DNA from: Sphingomonas kaistensis
GTDB lineage: Bacteria; Pseudomonadota; Alphaproteobacteria; Sphingomonadales; Sphingomonadaceae
Reading direction: 5' to 3'
NCBI RefSeq assembly: GCF_036884275.1
Contig: NZ_CP145607.1
Coordinates: 1,475,001 to 1,539,000, forward strand
Length of the DNA: 64,000 nt
Shown: one piece after another, positions 37,491 through 45,731 of the stretch
How the letters are laid out: the number at the start of each line of letters is the position of its first letter
Position numbering within the stretch: position 1 is the stretch's first letter
Translations under genes and position numbers: made by a program
Notes under the pieces: generated by a model
What the model saw: only the letters and a program-made list of their open reading frames with translations
What the model was told of the DNA's origin: nothing
Database searches by the model: none

Positions 37491-38379
37491 CCGGCCACAG
37501 CGCTTCCCAGAAGGCTTCCATCACCAGCGCGGCTTTCTCGGCCTTGGACGTGCTAATGCGGCCATCCCAAGCATTGGGTCCGAGGGCGGCGGCGCGGGTC
37601 GCGATCTCGCCGTAGATGCCGCTTGCCGACAGCACCGCCCAGCGGCTGCGGAAGGGCAGGCTCGCTGCGCCGATGCGGGCCGAGCGGCGATAGTCGTCGG
37701 CCATGTCGCTGAGGCGGTGGGCGAGGCGGGCGAGCGCGCGGCGATGTTTGGGATCGGCGAGGTCTGCGCCGGCGAGGCCCTCGGCCTCCAGCCAGTCGGA
37801 CGGCAAATAGACCCGGCCGACGCGGGCATCCTCGACGATGTCGCGGGCGATGTTGGCGAGCTGAAAGGCGATTCCGAGGTCGGCGGCGCGGTGCAGCGTG
37901 TCCTCGTCGGAAGCGGGCACGCCCATGACATGCGCCATCATGACGCCCACCGCGCCGGCAACCTGATAGCAATAGGAGAGGAGATCGTCGGTGGTGGTCG
38001 GGCGCCAGCCTGCCGCGTCGCGCTCGAAGCCGGCAAGATGATCGGCGGCGATGGCTTGGGGAATGGCGCAATCGGCGGCGACCACCCGCAAGGCCTCGAA
38101 CGGGAGCAGGCCGGTCTCTTCGCCGGCAAAGGCGGCGGCGGTCTTTTCGTGGAGGAAGGCGATGCGGGCGGCGGGGTCGGCGACGCGCGCGGCATCGTGG
38201 CCCAGCGTCTGGCCATCGGTGATGTCGTCGCAGGCGCGGCACCAGCTATAGAGCAACCAGCTTCGCTCGCGCGTCGGCAGGTCAAACAGCTGGCTGGCGA
38301 AGCGGAAGCTCTTGGAGCCCTGCGAAATGCTTTCCAGCGCGCCCGCGACCAGCCGCGCCCGTTCGTCGCCCGCAATCAC
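37441..38379 (-). CDS. crtB: phytoene synthase
   Basis: 312 aa from GTG 38379, which overlaps the crtI stop (GTGA). Condenses two GGPP to phytoene. Both Asp-rich motifs are present: 'CRACDDITDG' and 'NIARDIVEDARVGRVYLP'. 'SQGSKSFRFASQLF' at the N-terminus and 'YCYQVAGAVGVMMAHVMG' support it. Last gene of crtY-crtI-crtB. Confidence 0.94.
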   Translation of the reverse strand: MIAGDERARLVAGALESISQGSKSFRFASQLFDLPTRERSWLLYSWCRACDDITDGQTLGHDAARVADPAARIAFLHEKTAAAFAGEETGLLPFEALRVVAADCAIPQAIAADHLAGFERDAAGWRPTTTDDLLSYCYQVAGAVGVMMAHVMGVPASDEDTLHRAADLGIAFQLANIARDIVEDARVGRVYLPSDWLEAEGLAGADLADPKHRRALARLAHRLSDMADDYRRSARIGAASLPFRSRWAVLSASGIYGEIATRAAALGPNAWDGRISTSKAEKAALVMEAFWEALWPVKPVPRNVLWTRPSRP

Positions 38380-39854
38380 GCGAGCATCAGTCCCGCGGTT
38401 GCCTCCGCGCTGCCGACCACGCCGGGGATACCCGCGCCCGGATGGGTGCCGGCACCGACAAAGTACAGATTGCGCAGCTTGTCGTCGCGATTGTGAGTGC
38501 GGAACCAGGCCGATTGCCACAGCACCGGCTCGAGGCTGAAGGCCGAGCCGAGGTGGGCGGCGAGATCGGTGCTGAAATCAGCCGGGGTGTAGTGGAAGAT
38601 GGTTCGGATGCGGCTGCGGATGTCGGGGATCAGGCGCTCGGCCAATGTGTCGAGCACGACTTCCTGATATTTCGGCCCTTCGACTGCCCAATCGACGTCG
38701 GCGCGGGCGGCGTTGGGGACGGGCGCCAGGGCGTAGAAGGTCGAGCAGCCGGGCGGGGCCATCGACGGATCGGTGATGGTCGGGTGGTGGAGATAAAGCG
38801 CCGGGTCGGTGGCAAGCTTGCCCGTCTTGTAGATGTCGTTGACCAGCCCGCCGTAGCGCGGTCCGAACAGGATGGTGTGGTGGGCGATGTCGAAGGTGCC
38901 CTCGAGCCCGAAGTGCAGGACGAACAGGCCGGGGGAGAAGCGCTTGCGCTTCAAGGCGCGGACCTGTTGTGGACCGCGGCTGGAACCCTGGATCAGGCCG
39001 TAGCTGTGGACCACGTCGCCGTTGGACGCGATCGCGTCGGCGCTAGCGCTCCAGCCCGAGCGGGTGCGGACACCGGTGACGCGGTCTTCGGTCGCGGTGA
39101 TCGAGCTGACCGGATCGCCGAGCCGAATGGTGCCGCCGATCCGCTCGAAATGACGGACCATGCCGGCAATCAGCTTGTTGGTGCCGCCTTTCGCGAACCA
39201 CACGCCGCCGTCGCGCTCCAGCTTGTGGATGAGGGCGTAAATCGACGAGCAGGTCATCGGATTGCCGCCGACCAGCAGGGTGTGGAAGCTCAGGGCCTGG
39301 CGGAGATGTTCGTCCTTCACGTAGCTCGAGACGATCGAATAGACCGAGCGCCAGGCCTGATATTTGGCCAGTGCCGGAGCGGCTTTCAGCATGTCGCCGA
39401 TGCTTTCGAACGCCTTGGTGCCGAGCTTGACGTAGCCTTCCTTGAAGACCCCCGCGCTGTAGGCGAGAAAGCGCTGGTAGCCGGCCCAGTCGTCGGGATT
39501 GAGCGCGTCCATCGCGGCTTTCAGCTCGGCGTCGTCGTTGGTGTAGTCGAACACCACGCCATCGGGCCAGCTCAAGCGATAGAAGGGTTTGACCGGCACA
39601 AGGTCGACGTCCTCGGCCATGTCATGGCCCGACAGCTTCCACAGGCGCTGGAGGCAGTCGGGATCGGTGATGACCGTGGGGCCGGCATCGAACACGTGGC
39701 CGTCTTTTTCCCACACGTAGGCGCGGCCGCCGGCCTTGTCGCGGGCTTCGACGATGGTGGTCTGGACGCCTGCCGACTGGAGGCGGATGGCGAGGGCGAG
39801 CCCGCCAAAGCCGGCGCCGATCACGATGGCGGTCTTGTATGGCGAAGCGGTCAC
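38376..39854 (-). CDS. crtI: phytoene desaturase
   Basis: 492 aa. FAD-binding 'VIGAGFGGLALAIRLQSAG' at the N-terminus and the C-terminal carotenoid-desaturase signature 'NLYFVGAGTHPGAGIPGV'. Performs the desaturations from phytoene to lycopene. Start overlaps the crtY stop by ATGA and its own stop overlaps the crtB GTG, so the three genes are translationally coupled. Confidence 0.95.
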   Translation of the reverse strand: MTASPYKTAIVIGAGFGGLALAIRLQSAGVQTTIVEARDKAGGRAYVWEKDGHVFDAGPTVITDPDCLQRLWKLSGHDMAEDVDLVPVKPFYRLSWPDGVVFDYTNDDAELKAAMDALNPDDWAGYQRFLAYSAGVFKEGYVKLGTKAFESIGDMLKAAPALAKYQAWRSVYSIVSSYVKDEHLRQALSFHTLLVGGNPMTCSSIYALIHKLERDGGVWFAKGGTNKLIAGMVRHFERIGGTIRLGDPVSSITATEDRVTGVRTRSGWSASADAIASNGDVVHSYGLIQGSSRGPQQVRALKRKRFSPGLFVLHFGLEGTFDIAHHTILFGPRYGGLVNDIYKTGKLATDPALYLHHPTITDPSMAPPGCSTFYALAPVPNAARADVDWAVEGPKYQEVVLDTLAERLIPDIRSRIRTIFHYTPADFSTDLAAHLGSAFSLEPVLWQSAWFRTHNRDDKLRNLYFVGAGTHPGAGIPGVVGSAEATAGLMLA

Positions 39855-40990
39855 AAACGGTCCTTCAATACTCGAAGTGCCCGGAACACGGGCACGGGGG
39901 GCTTGCCGGACAGGATGCGGACCTTGTCCAGCCCGCTGCTCGTCCCCGCATAGAAGCGGGCGATCAAGGGGCCGGAAAGACGGTAGAAACGCTCCAGCAC
40001 GCGATATCGGTCAGGTGGGGCCGCCGCGCCGAACAGCAAGGCGGTCAGAAGGCGGTAGAAGCCGCCGCGCTTCCAATGCTTGCGCGCACGGGCGCGGGTG
40101 GCGGCGGCGAGGCGGGGGCCGAGCGGCGCATCCTCGGCCAGCCAGACGGCGAAGCGGACGGCGTCAGGCAGCGAATAGCTGGTCAGCGGATGGAAGAAGC
40201 CGCCACGCGCGCCGGCGCGGGCGACGGGATCGTGCCTTGGCCAGAGGCGGTCGAAATCGCCGCCGGTGACGACGGGGAGCGCGCCGTCTTCTTCGCGAGT
40301 GCGCGCCGCTACCTGCCAGCCTTGCGCCGCTGCATAATCGCCGATGCGGTCGCGAAGACGATCGTGATCGATCTCCGGACCGTCGGAATAATAGGTATCC
40401 TCGACGAATAATTCGGTGGGCGAAAAGGGCAGGCAGTAAACGAAACGGTAGCCGTCGTGCTGCTCGACCCGCGCGTCCATGACGATCGGGTGGGAGAGGC
40501 CGTGGCCTTGGGGGATGGTGAGGAGCTGGCCGACGAATTTCTGCCAGCCGAGGTCGAGCCCCTCGGCCTTGCCGCCGCGCGCGTCGAGGACGGCGGTCGC
40601 GTCGATGCGCTCGCCGCTGTCGAGAACGACGTGGGTGGGGCCAAGATCGCGGACGGTGGCTTGGCGGATTTCGTCCGACTTCAGGGCCGCGCGCACCGCA
40701 CGGTCGAGCGCTTCGCTTTCGATGGTCTGGTAGGGTTGCGCGAGATGCCGGCTGTGGCCCGGGAAGTGGACGTCGTAGCCGGCCCAGCGGTGACCGATCA
40801 GCGGGTCGGTCAGCCAGCGATGGCCGGGCGCCACGTCGCTTTCGAAAAAAGACCACAGGTGATTGCCGCCGATGGTGGCATCGGGTTCGACCAGCAGGAG
40901 CGTGAGATCGGGACGACGTCGGCGCAGCGCGAGGGCGCAAAGACCTCCGGCGAGCCCACCACCAACGATCACCAGGTCACACGATGCCAT
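39851..40990 (-). CDS. crtY: lycopene beta-cyclase
   Basis: 379 aa. Starts with 'DLVIVGGGLAGGLCALALRRRRPDL' and 'GGNHLWSFF', the CrtY-type FAD/NAD(P)-binding start. 'YRFVYCLPFSPTELFVEDTYYSD' and 'ARAGARGGFFHPLTSYSLPDAV' are CrtY landmarks. Makes beta-carotene from lycopene. First gene of crtY-crtI-crtB; its promoter lies in the 93 bp shared with the DUF2141 gene. Confidence 0.94.
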   Translation of the reverse strand: MASCDLVIVGGGLAGGLCALALRRRRPDLTLLLVEPDATIGGNHLWSFFESDVAPGHRWLTDPLIGHRWAGYDVHFPGHSRHLAQPYQTIESEALDRAVRAALKSDEIRQATVRDLGPTHVVLDSGERIDATAVLDARGGKAEGLDLGWQKFVGQLLTIPQGHGLSHPIVMDARVEQHDGYRFVYCLPFSPTELFVEDTYYSDGPEIDHDRLRDRIGDYAAAQGWQVAARTREEDGALPVVTGGDFDRLWPRHDPVARAGARGGFFHPLTSYSLPDAVRFAVWLAEDAPLGPRLAAATRARARKHWKRGGFYRLLTALLFGAAAPPDRYRVLERFYRLSGPLIARFYAGTSSGLDKVRILSGKPPVPVFRALRVLKDRL

Positions 40991-41083
40991 GAAGATTGCG
41001 GTCTAGCGTGTCGTGGCTGCGCTGGCGACCCCGGCCAAGGCCCGTTAATCGGGGGAAAAGGGCTTGGGTGGCAAAGGCGGGCT

Positions 41084-41533
41084 ATGGATATCAGGCGGAT
41101 CGGGGTGGCAGCGGCGTCGCTGCTGGTGGCAGGGGCGACGATCGGGGCAGGGGTGCGGGGGGGCGCCGACCTTCAGGTGCAATTGTCGGGCGTCCGCTCC
41201 GGCAAGGGCGTGGTGCATCTTTGCCTGACCGCGAGCCCGGGCAAGTTCCTCGATTGCAAGTCGGATCCGGCGGCGGTCTCGCGGACGCTGGCGGCAGGGG
41301 CGGCGGGGCGGGTCGACCTCGGCCCGGTCCGGCCCGGCACCTATGCGTTGCTGGTCGTCCATGACGAGAACCGCAACGGCAAGCTCGACATGATGATGGG
41401 TATCCCGCGCGAAGGCTTCGGCTTTTCCAACAACCCGGCAATGAAACCGCGCGCGCCGAAGTGGGAGGAAATCCGCTTCGCCATGCCGGCAAGCCCGAGC
41501 GTCCAGCAGATCCGCGTCCGCTACGTCCTGTAA
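41084..41533 (+). CDS. DUF2141 exported protein
   Basis: 149 aa from ATG 41084. An N-terminal hydrophobic stretch ('VAAASLLVAGATIGAG') suggests export. The body has 'GVVHLCLTASPGKFLDCKSD', 'GTYALLVVHDENRNGKLDMMMGIPREGFGFSNN', the DUF2141 pattern. Two cysteines may pair. The function of the family is unknown. It is divergent from crtY, a neighbourhood I associate with sphingomonad carotenoid clusters. Confidence 0.8.
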   Translation: MDIRRIGVAAASLLVAGATIGAGVRGGADLQVQLSGVRSGKGVVHLCLTASPGKFLDCKSDPAAVSRTLAAGAAGRVDLGPVRPGTYALLVVHDENRNGKLDMMMGIPREGFGFSNNPAMKPRAPKWEEIRFAMPASPSVQQIRVRYVL

Positions 41534-41603
41534 CCGGGGCAAGCCAACCAACGGTCGTTTTGCGAGGCACAGCCACTGGCTGTTCCTGCAACCTGTTCTT
41601 ATT

Positions 41604-42677
41604 ATGGGCACGATGTCGTTGACGCGGTGGTGGCTTTTTCCGGTTTGGTTCGTCGCCCTGTTCACCGGGGCCAAGAGCTTCGTCGACAATCCCCTGCTCG
41701 GCTCCAAACGCCTCAACCGGATGGGCCTGCACCGCTGGCGCGTGTGCCTTGCGCATCAGGTCACCGCGCTCCGGCGGCGCCGGTTGGCGGCACGGGTCGA
41801 TCCGGCGCTTCGCCGCCAGTTCGATGAGAAGGGCTATTTTCAGGTCGAGCAATGGCTGCCCCCGGCCGAGTTTGCCGCGCTGGTCGAAAAGGTATCCGCG
41901 CTGGAGGCTGGTTGCCGGTCGCATCAGCAGGGCGACACCGTAACCGTGCGCGTGCCGTTCGATCCGGCGGTCGTTCGCGCGGTTCCGGAACTGGGGTCGG
42001 TGCTCGAGGAAGGGCGCTGGAGGGCGCTGCTCGGCTATGTCGCGGGGTCGGGCGTCAGGCCACTCTACTATCTTCAGGCGATCGAGGGCGGGGTCAGCGC
42101 CGGCCCGCCCGATCCGCAGCAGGACCTGCACGCGGATACCTTTCAGCCCTCGATGAAGGCGTGGCTGTTCCTGACCGACGTGGGCGCGGACGATCGGCCG
42201 CTGACCTATGTGCCTGGTTCGCACCGGCTGACCCCGGAGCGGCTTTCCTGGGAGGAGCGCAAGAGCCTGGAGGTCGTGGAGCGCGGCGATCGCCTGTCGC
42301 AGCGCGGATCGTTTCGGGTTCGCGAGGACGAACTGGCCGACCTGGGATTGCCGCCGCCCGTCAGCTTCTGCGTGCCCGCCAATACCCTTGTCGTGATCGA
42401 CACCTGCGGGTTCCATGCCCGTGCCGCGTCGGATCGGCCGAGCCTGCGCGTCGAATTATGGGCGATGCAGCGGCGGCAGCCTTTCTTGCCGTGGGTCGGC
42501 CGGGGCCTGCTTCCGCTGTCGCTGGACGGGCGGGCGAGCTGGCTGCTCCGCCTTGCCGATCTTCTCGATCGGTGGGGCTTGCGCAAACAGCATTGGACGC
42601 CGGCGGGTCCGTGGGGGGCACGGCTCCGGTCACTGCAGCTTCCGGTGAGCGTCGAAGCAGAGCGCCGCGAAGCCTGA
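41604..42677 (+). CDS. phytanoyl-CoA dioxygenase (PhyH)-like protein
   Basis: 357 aa. The Fe(II)/2-oxoglutarate facial triad is H176-x-D178 ('DLHADTFQPS') and H271 ('DTCGFHARA'), with R282 as likely oxoglutarate ligand. A hydrophobic N-terminus ('WWLFPVWFVALFTG', 9-22) may anchor it to the membrane. 'LTYVPGSHRLT' is typical of PhyH. The substrate is unknown; the position near the carotenoid genes hints at a lipid-type substrate but proves nothing. Confidence 0.8.
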   Translation: MGTMSLTRWWLFPVWFVALFTGAKSFVDNPLLGSKRLNRMGLHRWRVCLAHQVTALRRRRLAARVDPALRRQFDEKGYFQVEQWLPPAEFAALVEKVSALEAGCRSHQQGDTVTVRVPFDPAVVRAVPELGSVLEEGRWRALLGYVAGSGVRPLYYLQAIEGGVSAGPPDPQQDLHADTFQPSMKAWLFLTDVGADDRPLTYVPGSHRLTPERLSWEERKSLEVVERGDRLSQRGSFRVREDELADLGLPPPVSFCVPANTLVVIDTCGFHARAASDRPSLRVELWAMQRRQPFLPWVGRGLLPLSLDGRASWLLRLADLLDRWGLRKQHWTPAGPWGARLRSLQLPVSVEAERREA

Positions 42678-42786
42678 CGATTTGTGGCCGCCGGATGCGG
42701 CCTTGGAAAAAAATTGACCGAGCGATCGGCCTTGCCACGCTGCGGATGGCGTAGCGACTTTCGGTCGCTGGACGGCGGACAAACAA

Positions 42787-42816
42787 AAGGCCTGCCCACG
42801 AACCCGTGAGCAGGCC
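42787..42816 (-). terminator. intrinsic terminator of the outer-membrane protein gene
   Basis: AGGCCTGC (42787-42794) pairs with GCAGGCCT (42809-42816), with inner CACG/CGTG pairing. On the minus strand a TTTTGTTTG tract follows. It is 40 bp past the outer-membrane protein stop. Confidence 0.8.
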
Positions 42817-42855
42817 TCTCGTTCTCACCTGCGCTTGCGCGCAGGCGCCGAAGCG

Positions 42856-43602
42856 TTAGCCGCGGACCGGAGCAACCGGCGGCGGCGGCGGCGGCGGCGG
42901 CGGCACCGGGCACGCGTCGGTCGCCAGGATCACCGACCCATCCGGGCAGGTCTGCGTGGCGGGCGGCGGCGGCGGAGCCGGCTCAGCAACCGGGGGCGGC
43001 GGCGGCGGGGGCGGCGGAAGGACGTCCTGACCACCGAAGCGCAGGCCGAGGCTCACCAGACCGGTGATCCGCGACGAGTTGGTGCGGTAGTTCGAATAGG
43101 TGCCTTCAGCCTTCAGGTACAGCGGCGAACCGAGCTGCTGCTCGACGCCGGCACCGGCGAGCCAGCCGCGGGTGTTGTACTTGTTGTAGTAGTCACGGCC
43201 CGGAGCGTCCGAGTCGAAATACTTGCGCTGGGCGTTCACGACGTAGGCGCCGCGGACGTAGAACAGGGTGCTCGGGCCCGACACGAAGCCGAGGCGACCG
43301 CCGACCTGATATTCTTCCCAGGCCTTGCGATAGGCAACGCCAGCGCCGTCACGGGTGACGTTTTCCGGCTTGGCGAACATGATGCCGATTTCCGGACCGA
43401 CGGTGAGGGTGTCACCGAGCGCGAAATCGAAACCAGCCGAGGCGCCAACCGCGAGCTTGGTCTTGTTGTTGCCTTCCGAATAGAAACGGGTCGCGCCAAC
43501 GCCGGCGTCGATCCGGAACCCATCGAAATTATTCTGCGCGCTGGCCGGGGTGGCCGCGAGCATCGCTGCGGAAAGCAGCAGCGGTACCTTCAAGTTCTTC
43601 AT
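42856..43602 (-). CDS. outer-membrane beta-barrel protein with proline-rich tail
   Basis: 248 aa. Signal peptide 1-22 ('ATPASAQ'), then an eight-strand-type barrel of about 165 residues ('GFRIDAGVGATRFYS', 'GRLGFVSGPSTLFYVRGAY', 'GLVSLGLRFGG'). The tail has two poly-Pro runs flanking 'ATQTCPDGSVILATDACPV', whose two cysteines could form a disulfide loop. No OmpA peptidoglycan-binding domain follows. The strong RBS AGGGGAG precedes the ATG. Probably an abundant porin-like surface protein. Confidence 0.8.
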   Translation of the reverse strand: MKNLKVPLLLSAAMLAATPASAQNNFDGFRIDAGVGATRFYSEGNNKTKLAVGASAGFDFALGDTLTVGPEIGIMFAKPENVTRDGAGVAYRKAWEEYQVGGRLGFVSGPSTLFYVRGAYVVNAQRKYFDSDAPGRDYYNKYNTRGWLAGAGVEQQLGSPLYLKAEGTYSNYRTNSSRITGLVSLGLRFGGQDVLPPPPPPPPPVAEPAPPPPPATQTCPDGSVILATDACPVPPPPPPPPPVAPVRG

Positions 43603-43912
43603 TTAACTCCCCTTTTCTACAATTATCTTCGGAGTACGGTGGTTAAATACAAAGCGAAACTAACGAAGTCCTTAAGAAGCACCTGTCGTTTTGCACATGA
43701 GTATCTGCCTCATACAGAGCCCAATACCAAAGACGGAAGCATTTGTTCCGGACCAATGATCAAGTTCGATTCCACCGTTGCGTTTGCGCAACATTGGAGG
43801 TGAGCCCTTGCGGCCACAGGTAGCGGCAACAGCATCCGGGATGCACGTAAATACTTCATCTTTACCAATTTATCGCTATGGCGAGATGCTCGGTTTAGTG
43901 GGGAGCTCCTTC
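43603..43912. other. AT-richer intergenic region between outer-membrane protein gene and kpsF
   Basis: About 310 bp, noticeably AT-richer than its surroundings (for example 43620-43660 and 43840-43880), separating two divergent genes. It marks the left edge of the capsule locus and must contain promoters for both directions. A short in-frame extension of kpsF could use part of it. No other element recognised. Confidence 0.5.
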
Positions 43913-44914
43913 ATGGGTATCGGCTTTGCCGTTCCTAAGGTTTTAACAAGCGACGGAATTTTGCGGCGCGGCGTCGAGGTCATTGCGGCCGAGGCGGATG
44001 CGCTTCGTCTGATGGGCGAGCGGCTGGACAGCGACTTCGTCGACGCCTGCCGCACCATCTATTCCGCGGCCGGTCGCATCGTCATCACCGGGATGGGAAA
44101 ATCGGGTCACGTCGCGCGCAAGTGGGCGGCGACCATGGCGGCCACCGGCACGCCGGCGATCTACGTGCATCCGGCCGAAGCGGCTCACGGCGATCTCGGG
44201 ATGCTTATCCCGGGCGACGTGCTGCTGGTCATTTCCAATTCGGGCAACACCGGTGAACTGCGTCCGTTCCTGCGCTATGCCAAGTCGATCAACGTCGACA
44301 TCATCGGTGTTGCCTCGCAGCGCGAATCGTTGGTCATGCAGCAGGCGACGGTGAAGCTTTGCTATCCGGCGGTGCGTGAAGCGTGCCCGGCCAATGTCGC
44401 GCCGACCACCTCGACCACGCTTCAGATCGCGCTTGGCGATGCAATCGCGCTGGCGGTGATGGACATGCGTGGTTTTTGCCTGGAGCGGATGAAGAACCTG
44501 CACCCCGGCGGAACGCTCGGCACCCGCATGACCTCGGTGCGCGAGGTGATGACCCGTTCCGACCTGCCGCTGATCGCCGAAGACGCGGACATGAACGAGG
44601 TGGTCGATGCGATGACCTCGTCGGGCCTCGGCATCGCCGGCGTGATCGACATGGCGGGGCGCCTCAAAGGCGTGATCACCGACGGCGACCTGCGCCGCAA
44701 CATTCATCAGCTGCACGGTGCCGAAGCGGCGTCGGTGATGAACAAGGCGCCGGTGATCGTTGAGCCACAGATGCTGGTCGACGAGGTGTTGCGCATCCTC
44801 AACACCAACGAGATCACCGCGGCGTTCGTGATCGAGCCCGATGCGGCCGTGAACAATCGCGTGCCGATCGGGGTGATTCACGTTCACGACCTCCTGCGAC
44901 TGGGCCTCGGCTAA
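43913..44914 (+). CDS. kpsF: arabinose-5-phosphate isomerase (KpsF/KdsD)
   Basis: 333 aa from ATG 43913 (GGGAG 7 bp upstream); an open frame continues upstream to 43778 but lacks family-like sequence. Makes D-arabinose 5-phosphate, the precursor of Kdo. The SIS domain has 'VITGMGKSGHVARKWAATMAATGTPA', 'HPAEAAHGDLGM' and 'ISNSGNTGELRPFL'; 'APTTSTTLQIALGDAIA' follows. Two CBS motifs fill the C-terminal third. First gene of the capsule locus and 7 bp from kdsB. Confidence 0.93.
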   Translation: MGIGFAVPKVLTSDGILRRGVEVIAAEADALRLMGERLDSDFVDACRTIYSAAGRIVITGMGKSGHVARKWAATMAATGTPAIYVHPAEAAHGDLGMLIPGDVLLVISNSGNTGELRPFLRYAKSINVDIIGVASQRESLVMQQATVKLCYPAVREACPANVAPTTSTTLQIALGDAIALAVMDMRGFCLERMKNLHPGGTLGTRMTSVREVMTRSDLPLIAEDADMNEVVDAMTSSGLGIAGVIDMAGRLKGVITDGDLRRNIHQLHGAEAASVMNKAPVIVEPQMLVDEVLRILNTNEITAAFVIEPDAAVNNRVPIGVIHVHDLLRLGLG

Positions 44915-44921
44915 GCCCGCA

Positions 44922-45722
44922 ATGGTGGCTGATTTTGCGGTTCTGATTCCCGCTCGTTTCGCGTCGACCCGCTATCCCGGCAAACCGCTCGCCACGCTTC
45001 GAGGCGCGACGGGCATTGCCAAGACGCTGGTGCAGCGCAGCTGGGAATGTGCCAGCGGGATTGAGGGCTGCCGGGGCGTGTGGGTCGCAACCGACGACGA
45101 GCGCATCGCCGCTGAGGTCGAGCGGTTCGGCGGCCAGGTGGTGATGACCTCGCCCGAGTGCGCCAACGGCACGGAACGCTGCGCGGATGCGCTGCGGACA
45201 CTCGACTGCGATGCCGACGTCATCGTCAATCTGCAAGGCGATGCACCGCTGACGCCGGCGTGGATGGTGCCGCAGCTCGTCGAGCGGCTGACGGACGATC
45301 CGCAGCTCGCGATGACCACCGCGGCGATCCGATGCAATGCGACTATGCTGGAGCATTTGCAGACCGACGAAGCGGCGGGGCGGGTCGGCGGCACCACCGC
45401 CGTCTTCGATCGCCACCAGCGGGCGCTGTATTTTTCCAAGCGGATCATTCCCTATCTGCCGGCCGACGCGCGCAATCAGGCGCCGGTGTTCTTGCATCTT
45501 GGTGTCTATGCCTATCGCCGCGCCGCGCTGCGGGACTATGCGGCGGCCGAGCCATCGGTGCTGGAGCAGAGCGAGGGGCTGGAGCAGCTTCGTTTCCTCG
45601 ACCTTGGCCTGCCCGTCGGCGTGTGCACGGCCGAGCCGCTCGGCTGGGATCCGATCGAGCTCAACAATCCGAGCGACGTTCCGGTGATCGAGCGACTGTT
45701 AGCGGCACGCGGCATCGCCTAG
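44922..45722 (+). CDS. kdsB: 3-deoxy-manno-octulosonate cytidylyltransferase
   Basis: 266 aa. Activates Kdo as CMP-Kdo. The N-terminus 'VLIPARFASTRYPGKPLA' and later 'NLQGDAPL', 'NGTERCADALR', 'HLGVYAYRRAAL' are CMP-Kdo synthetase motifs. Follows kpsF directly, giving a Kdo-supply pair at the head of the capsule locus. Confidence 0.94.
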   Translation: MVADFAVLIPARFASTRYPGKPLATLRGATGIAKTLVQRSWECASGIEGCRGVWVATDDERIAAEVERFGGQVVMTSPECANGTERCADALRTLDCDADVIVNLQGDAPLTPAWMVPQLVERLTDDPQLAMTTAAIRCNATMLEHLQTDEAAGRVGGTTAVFDRHQRALYFSKRIIPYLPADARNQAPVFLHLGVYAYRRAALRDYAAAEPSVLEQSEGLEQLRFLDLGLPVGVCTAEPLGWDPIELNNPSDVPVIERLLAARGIA

Positions 45723-45731
45723 GACTTCTCC

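Noticed and set aside
43778..43912. N-terminal extension of KpsF from an upstream ATG
   Set aside because: The extension lacks family-like sequence and is AT-rich; ATG 43913 has a good ribosome-binding site and matches the usual length.
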